Part shown: positions 35,582-43,601 of the stretch, one piece after another
How the letters are laid out: each line of letters starts with the position of its first letter
Position numbering within the stretch: position 1 is the stretch's first letter
DNA from: Bradyrhizobium genosp. L
Lineage (GTDB): Bacteria > Pseudomonadota > Alphaproteobacteria > Rhizobiales > Xanthobacteraceae
Assembly (NCBI RefSeq): GCF_015624485.1
Contig: NZ_CP061378.1
Span: forward strand, 2,232,001 to 2,296,000
Direction of reading: 5' to 3'
DNA: 64,000 nt
Made by a program: the position numbers and the translations under genes
Notes under the pieces: generated by a model
Told to the model about the DNA's origin: nothing
Seen by the model: the letters and a program-made list of their open reading frames with translations, nothing else
Database searches by the model: none

Positions 35582-35597
35582 TGGCACGAAGCTTGAA
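35582..35597 (+). promoter_or_regulatory. Sigma-54-like promoter of narK-bjgb-flp-nasC
   Basis: TGGCACG-AAGC-TTGAA matches the RpoN consensus except that the -12 element is GA instead of GC. Transcription would start near 35608. An 8-bp inverted repeat AGCTTGAA-TTG-TTCAAGCT (35590-35608) overlaps the -12 region and start site. NtrC-dependent expression of the equivalent operon is known in Bradyrhizobium diazoefficiens, which fits. Confidence 0.6.
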
Positions 35598-35727
35598 TTG
35601 TTCAAGCTGACGCCATCGACGCCGTCCTTCGCAAACCAATCATCCGAACTTTGACGCTGCCAAGCCGGGGCCTCCCTGGAGTGCGCCTCCGTGGCTCCTC
35701 GCGATCGCAGCCCGAAAGGAATTTGTA

Positions 35728-37110
35728 ATGAGCAAGGAGAACCCGACCTGGATTTCCGAGTGGAATCCCGAGGACGAGGTGTTCTGGAATTCCAAGGGCA
35801 AGCTGATCGCCCGGCGCAATCTGATCTGGTCGATCGTGGCTGAGCATATCGGGTTCTCCGTCTGGCTGATCTGGAGCATCGTCGCGACGAAATTGCCGGC
35901 GGCCGGTTTCCACTACACCACGGACGAGTTGTTCCAGCTGGTCGCCATTCCCGGGCTGATCGGCGCGCTGATGCGCTTTCCCTACACCTTCGCGGTGACG
36001 ATGTTCGGCGGCCGCAACTGGACGATCTTCAGCGCGTCGGTGCTGTTCATCCCGACCTTCGGCCTGGCCTATTTCGTCAGCCAGCCCGACACGCCGTTCT
36101 GGCTGATGCTGCTGGCCGCGTCCACCGCCGGCCTCGGCGGCGGCAATTTCGCCTCGAGCATGACCAACATCTCGTTCTTCTACCCGGACCGCATGAAGGG
36201 CTGGGCGCTCGGCCTCAACGCGGCCGGCGGCAATATCGGCGTCAGCAGCGTGCAGCTGCTCACGCCGATCCTGATGGGCATCGGTCTGATCAATCTCTAT
36301 CAGGCGACGCCGGTGTCGGGCGTCTATCTGCAAAACGCCGGCCTGATGTGGGTGCTGCCGATCTGCATCGCGGTGTTCGGCGCCGTCTACTTCATGAACA
36401 ACCTGACCTCGGCGAAATCCTCGTTCAAGAACCAGCTCGCGATCGTCGGTCGTAAGCACACCTGGATCATGGCTTTCATCTATATCGGGACGTTCGGCTC
36501 CTTCATCGGCTACTCGGCGGCGTTTCCGCTGCTGATCAAGACGCAGTTTCCGGCGGTCACGATTGCCATCGCGTTCCTCGGACCGCTGGTGGGCTCGCTG
36601 TCGCGCCCGCTCGGCGGTCTGCTGGCCGACAAGATCGGCGGCGCGATCATCACGTTCTGGAACTTCATCGCCATGGGCGCGGCGACGATCGGCGTTCTCT
36701 ACTTCGTCGGAACCAAGGATTTCACCGGCTTCCTGGCGATGTTCCTGATCCTGTTCGTCACCACGGGCATCGGCAACGGCTCCACCTATCGGATGATCCC
36801 GTCGATCTTCCGCGAGGAGAATCTGCAGAAAGCAAAAGGCAAGGGCGATGCCGGCAGGGCAATGGCGCTGAAGACGGCGAGCATCGAGAGCGGTGCTGCG
36901 CTCGGCTTCATCGGCGCGATCGGCGCCTGCGGCGGTTACCTGATCCCGAGCGGATTCGGCAAGTCGATCGCCGTGACCGGCGGCCCGCAGCTCGCGCTGG
37001 AAATCTACCTGGCGTTCTACGCGGTCTGCCTGGCCCTGACGTGGTGGCACTACCTGCGCCGCAGCTCTGCCTCGTCGAGCGTCTCGACCCTCGCCGAAGC
37101 GCGGATCTGA
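35728..37110 (+). CDS. narK: Nitrate/nitrite MFS transporter NarK
   Basis: A 460-residue, 12-helix inner-membrane transporter of the nitrate/nitrite porter family. After a soluble N-terminus (WISEWNPEDEVFWNSKGK), nitrate-binding Arg residues are expected in the helix around GLIGALMRFPYTFAVTMFGG. The family signature glycine-rich helices are LGGGNFASSMTNISFFYPD and GIGNGSTYRMIPSIF. The start follows GAAAGGAAT. It is the first gene of a four-gene operon with a globin, an FAD reductase and nitrate reductase. It may import nitrate, export nitrite, or exchange them. Confidence 0.92.
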   Translation: MSKENPTWISEWNPEDEVFWNSKGKLIARRNLIWSIVAEHIGFSVWLIWSIVATKLPAAGFHYTTDELFQLVAIPGLIGALMRFPYTFAVTMFGGRNWTIFSASVLFIPTFGLAYFVSQPDTPFWLMLLAASTAGLGGGNFASSMTNISFFYPDRMKGWALGLNAAGGNIGVSSVQLLTPILMGIGLINLYQATPVSGVYLQNAGLMWVLPICIAVFGAVYFMNNLTSAKSSFKNQLAIVGRKHTWIMAFIYIGTFGSFIGYSAAFPLLIKTQFPAVTIAIAFLGPLVGSLSRPLGGLLADKIGGAIITFWNFIAMGAATIGVLYFVGTKDFTGFLAMFLILFVTTGIGNGSTYRMIPSIFREENLQKAKGKGDAGRAMALKTASIESGAALGFIGAIGACGGYLIPSGFGKSIAVTGGPQLALEIYLAFYAVCLALTWWHYLRRSSASSSVSTLAEARI

Positions 37111-37142
37111 CGCCGGCGCGACGCCACGCCACCAATACCGTT

Positions 37143-37170
37143 CTCCTCTCCCCGCTGGTCGGGAGAGGAG
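37143..37170 (+). repeat. Intercistronic hairpin, short family-D-like element
   Basis: CTCCTCTCCC / GGGAGAGGAG form a perfect 10-bp stem with an 8-base loop in the 82-bp gap between narK and the globin gene. The arms resemble those of the larger repeats at 51406 and 63258. It could attenuate or stabilise the mRNA between the transporter and enzyme genes. Confidence 0.6.
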
Positions 37171-37192
37171 CGGCAAACCGCAGGAGGACGTG

Positions 37193-37618
37193 ATGACACC
37201 CGACCAAGTGACGCTCGTGCAGGAGTCTTTTGCCAAGGTCGCGCCGATCTCGGAGCAGGCGGCGGTGCTGTTCTATGACCGCCTGTTCGAGGTCGCGCCC
37301 GGCGTGAAGGCGATGTTTCCCGCCGACATGGCCGAGCAACGCAAGAAGCTGATGGCGACGCTCGCGGTCGTCGTCAACGGACTGGGCAATCTGTCGTCGG
37401 TGCTTCCGGCGGCACGCGCGCTGGCGAAGCGCCATGTCGGATATGGCGCCAAGCCCGAGCATTATCCGGTCGTCGGCAGCACGCTGCTGTGGACGCTGGA
37501 GAAGGGGCTCGGCGAAGCCTGGACTCCCGAGGTCGCCGCCGCCTGGACCGCCGCCTATGGCACGCTGTCCGGCTACATGATTTCCGAAGCCTATGGCAGC
37601 GCGCAGGCGGCCGAATAG
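37193..37618 (+). CDS. bjgb: Single-domain bacterial haemoglobin (Bjgb)
   Basis: A 141-residue globin equal to the haem domain of flavohaemoglobins but without the reductase part. AGGAGG precedes the ATG at 37193. Key residues are visible: B10 Tyr28 (LFYDRLF), E7-region Gln49 (AEQRKK), proximal F8 His81 (AKRHVGYG) and Tyr91 (PEHYPVVG). Flavohaemoglobins and the B. diazoefficiens homologue detoxify nitric oxide. Its place between narK and the reductase Flp fits NO made during nitrate or nitrite reduction, with Flp giving electrons in trans. Confidence 0.92.
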   Translation: MTPDQVTLVQESFAKVAPISEQAAVLFYDRLFEVAPGVKAMFPADMAEQRKKLMATLAVVVNGLGNLSSVLPAARALAKRHVGYGAKPEHYPVVGSTLLWTLEKGLGEAWTPEVAAAWTAAYGTLSGYMISEAYGSAQAAE

Positions 37619-37629
37619 GAGCGTTTTGA

Positions 37630-38838
37630 GTGAGCGAACCACTGGTCATCATTGGCAATGGCATGGCGGCCGCGCGCCTGGTCGACGAATTGTCGAAGGT
37701 CGCGCTCGGCCGCTATGCCATCGCCGTGATCGGCGACGAGCCGCGGCTCGCTTACAACCGCGTGCTGCTGTCCTCGGTGCTCGCCGGCGAGACCGGGTCG
37801 CATGAAATCGAGCTGAAACCGGCCACCTGGTGGCGCGAGCGCGGCGTCACGCTGAAATACAATTGCATGGCGACCGAGATCGACGTCGGCCGCCACGAGG
37901 TCAAGATCGCCAACGAGGAGAGCGTCGGCTTCTCGAAACTGGTGCTGGCGGTTGGATCGTCGGCGCTGCGGCTCAACGTGCCGGGCGCCGATCTCGCCGG
38001 CGTCCATACCTTTCGCGACACCCGCGACGTCGACCTCCTGCTGACGCTTGCCGCGCAGAAGAAGCGCGTCGTCGTGGTCGGCGGCGGCCTGCTCGGGCTC
38101 GAGGCCGCCTATGGCCTCGCCAAGGCCGGCGCGACCGTAATGCTGTTGCATCTGATGGACCGCCTGATGGAGCGTCAGCTCGACGCGCCGGCGGCGGCGC
38201 TGCTGAAATCGCTGGTCGAGCGCAAGGGCATCGAGATCTTGCTCGAGGCGTCGACCGCGCGCATCCACGGCGAGCGTCGGGTGAGTGGCGTCGAGCTCAC
38301 GGACGGCCGGCAGATCGCGGCCGATGCCGTGATCTTTGCCGCCGGCATCCGGCCGAACACGGCGCTGGCGCGCGAAGCCGGCATCCCGATCAACCGCGGC
38401 ATCGTGGTCGACGACCATTTGCAGGCCGGCGGCGCAGACGTGTTCGCGATCGGCGAATGCGCCGAGCACCGCGGCACCTGTTACGGCCTGGTCGAGCCGG
38501 CCTACGAGCAGGCGCGTGTGCTGGCGAGGCATCTCGCCGGCGCCGATGCGGTCTACACCGGCAGCGTCGTCGCCACCAATCTGAAGGTGTCCGGTGTCGG
38601 CGTGTTCTCGGCCGGCGATTTCCTCGGCGCCGACGGCAGCGAAAGCCTGGTCCTGCGCGACGTCGGCCACGGCACCTACAAGAAGCTCGTCATTGCCGAG
38701 GGGCGGCTGACTGGGGCGGTGCTGATCGGCAATACCTCCGACGCACTCTGGTATCTCGATCTGATCCGCACGCGGCGCCCGATTGCATCGATCCGTGCCG
38801 ACATGATCTTCGGCCGCGCGCTCGCGGAGGCGGCGTGA
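37630..38838 (+). CDS. flp: FAD-dependent NAD(P)H oxidoreductase Flp
   Basis: A 402-residue pyridine-nucleotide-disulfide-type flavoprotein with a GTG start after AGGAG. The FAD motif is IIGNGMAAARLV, the second Rossmann motif is VVVVGGGLLGLEAAYGLAKA, and the FAD ribityl-binding end is DVFAIGECAEH. It resembles the flavin half of assimilatory NADH-nitrite reductase but has no sirohaem part. In Bradyrhizobium diazoefficiens this protein passes electrons from NAD(P)H to NasC and the haemoglobin. The gene ends one base before nasC, so the two are coupled. Confidence 0.9.
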   Translation: MSEPLVIIGNGMAAARLVDELSKVALGRYAIAVIGDEPRLAYNRVLLSSVLAGETGSHEIELKPATWWRERGVTLKYNCMATEIDVGRHEVKIANEESVGFSKLVLAVGSSALRLNVPGADLAGVHTFRDTRDVDLLLTLAAQKKRVVVVGGGLLGLEAAYGLAKAGATVMLLHLMDRLMERQLDAPAAALLKSLVERKGIEILLEASTARIHGERRVSGVELTDGRQIAADAVIFAAGIRPNTALAREAGIPINRGIVVDDHLQAGGADVFAIGECAEHRGTCYGLVEPAYEQARVLARHLAGADAVYTGSVVATNLKVSGVGVFSAGDFLGADGSESLVLRDVGHGTYKKLVIAEGRLTGAVLIGNTSDALWYLDLIRTRRPIASIRADMIFGRALAEAA

Positions 38839-38839
38839 C

Positions 38840-41539
38840 ATGACCGCCGTCGATCCCGCCCTCCGCGCCGTCAGAACCACCTGCGCTTATTGCGGCGTCG
38901 GCTGCGGCGTGCTGGCGACGCCGGATGGGCAGGGTGGTGCCGCGATCTCCGGCGATCCCGAGCATCCCGCCAATTTCGGCCGGCTGTGCTCCAAGGGCTC
39001 GGCGCTCGGCGAGACGTTGGGAGTGAGCGACCGGCTGCTGCATCCGATGATCCGCTGCGGCGAGGCGATGCAGCGGGTCGACTGGAGCGATGCGCTCGAT
39101 CATGTCGCGCACCGCTTCCAGCACATCATCGCGCGCGACGGTCCCGGCGCGGTGGCGTTCTATCTCTCCGGCCAGCTTCTGACCGAGGATTATTACGTCG
39201 CCAACAAGCTGATGAAGGGATTTGTCGGCAGCGCCAATGTCGATACCAATTCGCGGCTGTGCATGGCCTCCTCGGTCGCCGGCCATCGCCGCGCCTTCGG
39301 CGCCGACACCGTGCCCGGCTGCTACGAGGATCTCGACGAGGCGGACTTGCTGGTGTTCGTCGGCTCCAATGCGGCGTGGTGCCATCCGGTGCTGTTCCAG
39401 CGCATGCTGGCCAACAAGCAAAAGCGCGGCGCCCGCTTCGTCGTGATCGATCCGCGCCGCACCGACACGGCAGAGGACGCTGATCTCTTCCTCGGCGTGA
39501 GGCCCGGCACCGACAGCGCGCTGTTCAACGGCCTCTTGGTCCACCTCGCCGACAACGGCGCGCTCGATCGGGATTACATCGAACGGTACACTTCCGGCTT
39601 CGACGACGTGCTGGCGCGGGCGCGCGGCATGGCCAGCAGCGTCGCTGCGACCGCGCTCGCGACCGGCCTCACCGAGCAGGATGTCGCGGCGTTCTTCAAG
39701 ATGTTCGCGGCAACACCGCGCGTGGTTACCCTGTATTCGCAGGGCGTCAATCAATCGGCACAGGGCACCGACAAGGTCAACGCCATCGTCAACTGCCATC
39801 TGGCCACGGGGCGGATCGGCAAGGTCGGTGCCTCGCCTTTCTCGCTGACCGGCCAGCCCAACGCGATGGGCGGCCGCGAGGTCGGCGGCCTCGCCAACCA
39901 GCTTGCTGCCCATATGGGCTTCACGCCGCCCGACATCGACCGCGTCAGGCGGTTCTGGAAGGCGCCGCGGATCGCGACCCATGAAGGGTTGAAGGCGGTG
40001 CAGATGTTCGAGGCGATCGGCCGTGGCGAGATCAAGGCGCTGTGGGTGATGGGCACCAATCCGGTGGTGTCGTTGCCGGACGCAGACGCCGTGCGCGAGG
40101 CACTGAAGAAGCTCGATCTGTTCGTCGTCTCCGAGAATGTGCTCGCCAACGACACCGTCGCGGCGGGGCCGCATGTGCTGCTGCCGGCGCACGCCTGGGG
40201 CGAGAAATCGGGCACCGTGACCAATTCCGAGCGGCGGATCTCGCGGCAGCGCGCCTTCCTGCCCGGGGCCGGGGAAGCCAAGCCCGACTGGTGGATATTG
40301 AGCGAGGTCGCCAAGCGGCTCGGCTTCGGCGCGGCGTTCGCTTATCAGTCGGCCGCGGATATCTTCCGCGAGCATGCCGCGCTCTCGGCGTTCGAGAATA
40401 ATGGCGCGCGCGATTTCGACATCGGCGGATTGAAAGCGGTCTCCGACGACGGCTTCGATGCAATGGCCCCGGTGCAATGGCCGTTGCGGCTGAACGCGCA
40501 GCCGCAAGAGCGCTTCTTCGCCGAGGGCGGCTTCTACGCCGCCGACCGCAAGGCGCGCTTCGTCGCACCCGAGATTCCGGCGCTGCGCAGCGAGACCAAT
40601 CCGGCGCGGCCGCTGCGGCTCAATACCGGCCGCATCCGCGACCAGTGGCACACCATGACGCGCACCGGCATGAGCCCGCGGCTGGGCGCGCATCTGCCCG
40701 AGCCGTTCGTCGAGGTGCATCCCGACGACGCGTTGAAATACGGCGTCGCCGACGGCGGCTTCGCGCGCATCACCACGGACTATGGCCAGTGCACGCTGCG
40801 CGTCGTCATCAGCGAGCGCCAGCAGCGCGGCATGCTGTTCGCGCCGATCCACTGGAGCGCGGCGACCGCGACCGGCGCGCGTGTCGGCGCGCTGGTCGCG
40901 CCGTTCACCGATCCGTTCTCGGGCCAACCCGAAACCAAGGCGACGCCGGCTGCGATCGCGCCCTATGAATACGTGTTCCGCGGCTTCGTGCTGTCGCGCA
41001 CACCGCTCGAATTGCCGGAGCATGCCTGGGTCGCACGCGTCGCGGTCACCGGCGGCTACGGCTATCTGTTCGCCGACAATGCCGACTTGAAGAGCTGGCA
41101 GGCATGGATGCACCGAGCCGTCGGCGATGAGGTTGCCGAGTACAATGATTTCGGCGGCGGCGTCTATCGCGCCGCGGCCTTCGCGGAGGACCGTATCGCG
41201 GCGTGCCTTTTCATCGGTCCCGCGGGCGATGCCGGCGACTGGAACGTGGTGAAGAATCTGTTCGCATCGGATGCACTCGATGACAGCCAGCGCCGTATGC
41301 TGCTGTCGGGCAAGGCGGCGGACGGCGTGGCGAGCACGGGTCCCATCGTCTGCGCCTGCTTCGGTGTCGGCCGCGACACGATCTGCAACGCAATCGCGGC
41401 AGGTGCGCGGTCGCCGGCCGAGATCGGCGCGAAGCTCAAGGCCGGTACCAATTGCGGCTCCTGCATTCCCGAGATGAAGCGGCTGATCGCGCAGGTGCCG
41501 GCCGATGCTGCCGAGCCGGCGCTGGCTGCGGCGAACTGA
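38840..41539 (+). CDS. nasC: Assimilatory nitrate reductase catalytic subunit NasC
   Basis: An 899-residue cytoplasmic molybdenum enzyme that reduces nitrate to nitrite. An N-terminal [4Fe-4S] site has Cys15, Cys18, Cys22 and Cys50 (TTCAYCGVGCGV and RLCSKG). The bis-MGD oxidoreductase domains follow (NTNSRLCMASSVAGHRRAFG, then FVGSNAAWCHPV). The dinucleotide-binding domain is near 600-720 (RLNTGRIRDQWHTMTRTG). A C-terminal BFD-like [2Fe-2S] domain has CACFGVGRDTIC and TNCGSCIPEMKRL, which can accept electrons from a flavoprotein partner such as Flp. Length and layout match known NasC/NasA proteins. Confidence 0.94.
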   Translation: MTAVDPALRAVRTTCAYCGVGCGVLATPDGQGGAAISGDPEHPANFGRLCSKGSALGETLGVSDRLLHPMIRCGEAMQRVDWSDALDHVAHRFQHIIARDGPGAVAFYLSGQLLTEDYYVANKLMKGFVGSANVDTNSRLCMASSVAGHRRAFGADTVPGCYEDLDEADLLVFVGSNAAWCHPVLFQRMLANKQKRGARFVVIDPRRTDTAEDADLFLGVRPGTDSALFNGLLVHLADNGALDRDYIERYTSGFDDVLARARGMASSVAATALATGLTEQDVAAFFKMFAATPRVVTLYSQGVNQSAQGTDKVNAIVNCHLATGRIGKVGASPFSLTGQPNAMGGREVGGLANQLAAHMGFTPPDIDRVRRFWKAPRIATHEGLKAVQMFEAIGRGEIKALWVMGTNPVVSLPDADAVREALKKLDLFVVSENVLANDTVAAGPHVLLPAHAWGEKSGTVTNSERRISRQRAFLPGAGEAKPDWWILSEVAKRLGFGAAFAYQSAADIFREHAALSAFENNGARDFDIGGLKAVSDDGFDAMAPVQWPLRLNAQPQERFFAEGGFYAADRKARFVAPEIPALRSETNPARPLRLNTGRIRDQWHTMTRTGMSPRLGAHLPEPFVEVHPDDALKYGVADGGFARITTDYGQCTLRVVISERQQRGMLFAPIHWSAATATGARVGALVAPFTDPFSGQPETKATPAAIAPYEYVFRGFVLSRTPLELPEHAWVARVAVTGGYGYLFADNADLKSWQAWMHRAVGDEVAEYNDFGGGVYRAAAFAEDRIAACLFIGPAGDAGDWNVVKNLFASDALDDSQRRMLLSGKAADGVASTGPIVCACFGVGRDTICNAIAAGARSPAEIGAKLKAGTNCGSCIPEMKRLIAQVPADAAEPALAAAN

Positions 41540-41631
41540 GCGCGTTCCACGCCATTGCGACCCGACGGCTCGCAATGATGGAGGGAAGCTATTATGGTCC
41601 ACCCCGCTCCGCCAACGGGTGAACCAACAAA

Positions 41632-42534
41632 ATGATGTATCTGGAAGCACCGCCCCAACTGATCCCGACCGAACTCTTCTCCGCCATGCCAGCCGAATTC
41701 CGCCGCAAGGTGGCGAGCGAATGGGCCGATGCCAACCGACCCGGCGCAGTGACGGATTGCTTCATCGAAGGCCCGTCGTTCGATTCAGCGGGCAATCTCT
41801 ATATCGTCGACATTCCGTTCGGCCGCATCTTCAGGATCGCGCTCGACAAGTCCTGGTCGCTGGCCGCAGAATATGACGGCTGGCCGAACGGGCTGAAGAT
41901 CGACGCCAGGGGCCGCATCCTGATCGCCGACTACCGGCACGGGCTCATGGAGCTCGATGCGGGGTCCGGCAAGGTCACGCCGGTGCTGCGCTCGCGCAAT
42001 TCGGAATCGTTCCGCGGCTGCAACGATCTGCATATTGCATCCAATGGCGACATCTATTTCACCGACCAGGGCCAGACCGGCCTGCACGATCCGACCGGCC
42101 GGGTCTACCGGTTGCGCGCGAGCGGCCAGCTCGACTGCCTGATCGACACCGGCATCAGCCCGAACGGCCTGGTGCTCGATCCGCACGAGAAGGTGCTGTT
42201 CGTCGCGATGACCCGTGACAACGCGGTCTGGCGTATGCCCTTGATGAAGGACGGCAGCGTCTCCAAGGTCGGACGTTTCTGCTCGCTGTTTGGACCGAGC
42301 GGGCCCGACGGCATGACGATGGACAGTGCGGGGCGGCTGTTCGTGGCGCACGCCTCGCTCGGCCATGTCTTCGTGTTCGCGCCGAACGGCGAATGCATCG
42401 CGCGGATCGAGTCCTGCGCCGGGCAGAGCTGCACCAATGTCGCGATCGGCGGCGACAAGCGCGACCGGCTTTACATCACGGAGTCGGTAACGGGCTCGGT
42501 GCTGGTGGCTGATATCGGCGGGCTGGATCGATAG
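41632..42534 (+). CDS. SMP-30/gluconolactonase-family protein
   Basis: A 300-residue six-bladed beta-propeller protein. Blade motifs are GPSFDSAGNLYIVDIPFGRI, WPNGLKIDARGRILIADY, CNDLHIASNGDIYFTDQGQ and ISPNGLVLDPHEKVLFV. The metal-binding Glu and Asn/Asp positions are plausibly in EGPSF, NDLHI and GPDGMTMD. Family members hydrolyse sugar lactones or related esters. No signal peptide is seen. It follows nasC by 92 bp, but there is no obvious link to nitrate metabolism. Confidence 0.85.
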   Translation: MMYLEAPPQLIPTELFSAMPAEFRRKVASEWADANRPGAVTDCFIEGPSFDSAGNLYIVDIPFGRIFRIALDKSWSLAAEYDGWPNGLKIDARGRILIADYRHGLMELDAGSGKVTPVLRSRNSESFRGCNDLHIASNGDIYFTDQGQTGLHDPTGRVYRLRASGQLDCLIDTGISPNGLVLDPHEKVLFVAMTRDNAVWRMPLMKDGSVSKVGRFCSLFGPSGPDGMTMDSAGRLFVAHASLGHVFVFAPNGECIARIESCAGQSCTNVAIGGDKRDRLYITESVTGSVLVADIGGLDR

Positions 42535-42552
42535 CGGCCGTTGATCCTCGCG

Positions 42553-42652
42553 TGTCATCCCCGCGAAAGCGGGGATCCAGTACGCCGCGGCTTCTCGTAT
42601 CAAATGCAGGTCTCTGGAATACTGGGTCGCCCGGTCAAGCCGGGCGATGACA
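42553..42652. repeat. Palindromic dispersed repeat, family C
   Basis: A 100-bp element with terminal inverted TGTCATC / GATGACA. It contains two local hairpins, CCCCGC GAAA GCGGGG and CGCCCGG TCAAG CCGGGCG, around an ATCCAGTAC / TACTGGGT pair. It lies between two convergent genes and can form a bidirectional terminator. Confidence 0.8.
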
Positions 42653-42674
42653 GTGGAGGGGAGGCAATTAGGCT

Positions 42675-43601
42675 TCATCCCTTCCGGTTCTTCGCATTCA
42701 CCGCGATCGCCGCGGCGGCGGTGCGGTTCTCGACGCCGAGCTTGGAATAGATCTGCTCCAGATGCTTGTCGACGGTGCGTGGGCTCAAGCCCAGGATCTG
42801 CGCGATGTCGCGGTTGGTCTTGCCCTTGGAAAGCCAGGACAGCACCTCGCCCTCGCGGGTGGTGAGGCCGAGCTCGCTGGAGAATTCGGCGGGCATGTCG
42901 CCGGAGGTGTCCTTGGCGAGCCGTAGCAGGAATTCGTTGGGGCCGAGCTTGCCCATATACTGCAGGCGCAACTGCTCGTTGCCGGGAAACGACGCCATGG
43001 TCGCGGTCTTCGCCGCCGCCTTGCCCTTCTGCGCCTGGTCGAGCCATTGCGGCATCGGATCGGGCAGCACGAAATCGTCGTCGGCGTCCGCCAGCGTCTC
43101 CGAGAGCAGGCGCTGCGCCTGCGGCGTCGCCCATAGCAGCTTGCCGGTGCTGTTGACGGCCAGCAGATAGCGGCCGGAGACGTCGAGCGCGGCGCGCGCG
43201 CTCTGCGTCATCCGGGCGTTGGCAAGGTGGACGCGGATGCGCGCCAGCATCTCCTCAACCACGATCGGCTTGGTAACATAGTCGACGCCGCCGGCCTCCA
43301 GTCCGCGCACGATGTGCTCGGTCTCGGCGAGCCCGGTCATGAAGATGATCGGCACGCCGTCGAGCCCGGCGTCGCGCTTCAGCCGCCGGCAGGTCTCGAA
43401 GCCGTCGATGCCGGGCATCACGGCGTCGAGCAGCACGATGTCGGGCGTGATCTGCTCGACGATCCGCATCGCCGACGCGCCGTCGAGCGCGACCATGACG
43501 GTCATGCCGGCGCCGTCGAGAGCGTCGGTCAGAAGCCGCAGCGTCTCGGGAGAGTCGTCGACGACAAGCGCGACGTCGCGTTTCTTGGGGTCAATGGTCA
43601 T
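42675..43601 (-). CDS. Response regulator, receiver plus LuxR-type HTH
   Basis: A 308-residue regulator. The receiver domain (~8-125) has DD at 15-16, phospho-acceptor Asp59 (IVLLDAVMPGIDGFE) and KP in VTKPIVVEEML. A middle PAS-like stretch (~140-230) starts SGRYLLAVNSTGKLLWATP. The LuxR/GerE helix-turn-helix is at ~240-303 (LTTREGEVLSWLSKGKTNRD and ILGLSPRTVDKHLEQIYSKL). It overlaps the 3' end of the NCS1-kinase gene by 11 bp, so it is the cognate output of that sensor. The divergent urt-fmd operon is the natural target. Confidence 0.9.
   Translation of the reverse strand: MTIDPKKRDVALVVDDSPETLRLLTDALDGAGMTVMVALDGASAMRIVEQITPDIVLLDAVMPGIDGFETCRRLKRDAGLDGVPIIFMTGLAETEHIVRGLEAGGVDYVTKPIVVEEMLARIRVHLANARMTQSARAALDVSGRYLLAVNSTGKLLWATPQAQRLLSETLADADDDFVLPDPMPQWLDQAQKGKAAAKTATMASFPGNEQLRLQYMGKLGPNEFLLRLAKDTSGDMPAEFSSELGLTTREGEVLSWLSKGKTNRDIAQILGLSPRTVDKHLEQIYSKLGVENRTAAAAIAVNAKNRKG

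Larger units (their letters stand above)
35366..35727. other. Regulatory intergenic region upstream of narK
   Basis: A 362-bp region with, in order, a terminator-like hairpin (35390-35425), a palindrome (35461-35475), a sigma-54-like promoter (35582-35597) overlapping an inverted repeat, and a leader of about 120 bases before narK. It contains no convincing gene. Confidence 0.6.

Noticed and set aside
38690..41650. A 986-codon open frame on the minus strand opposite nasC
   Set aside because: It is a high-GC shadow: low-complexity Arg/Ala/Asp/His-rich protein, no recognisable domain, and nasC on the other strand is certain.
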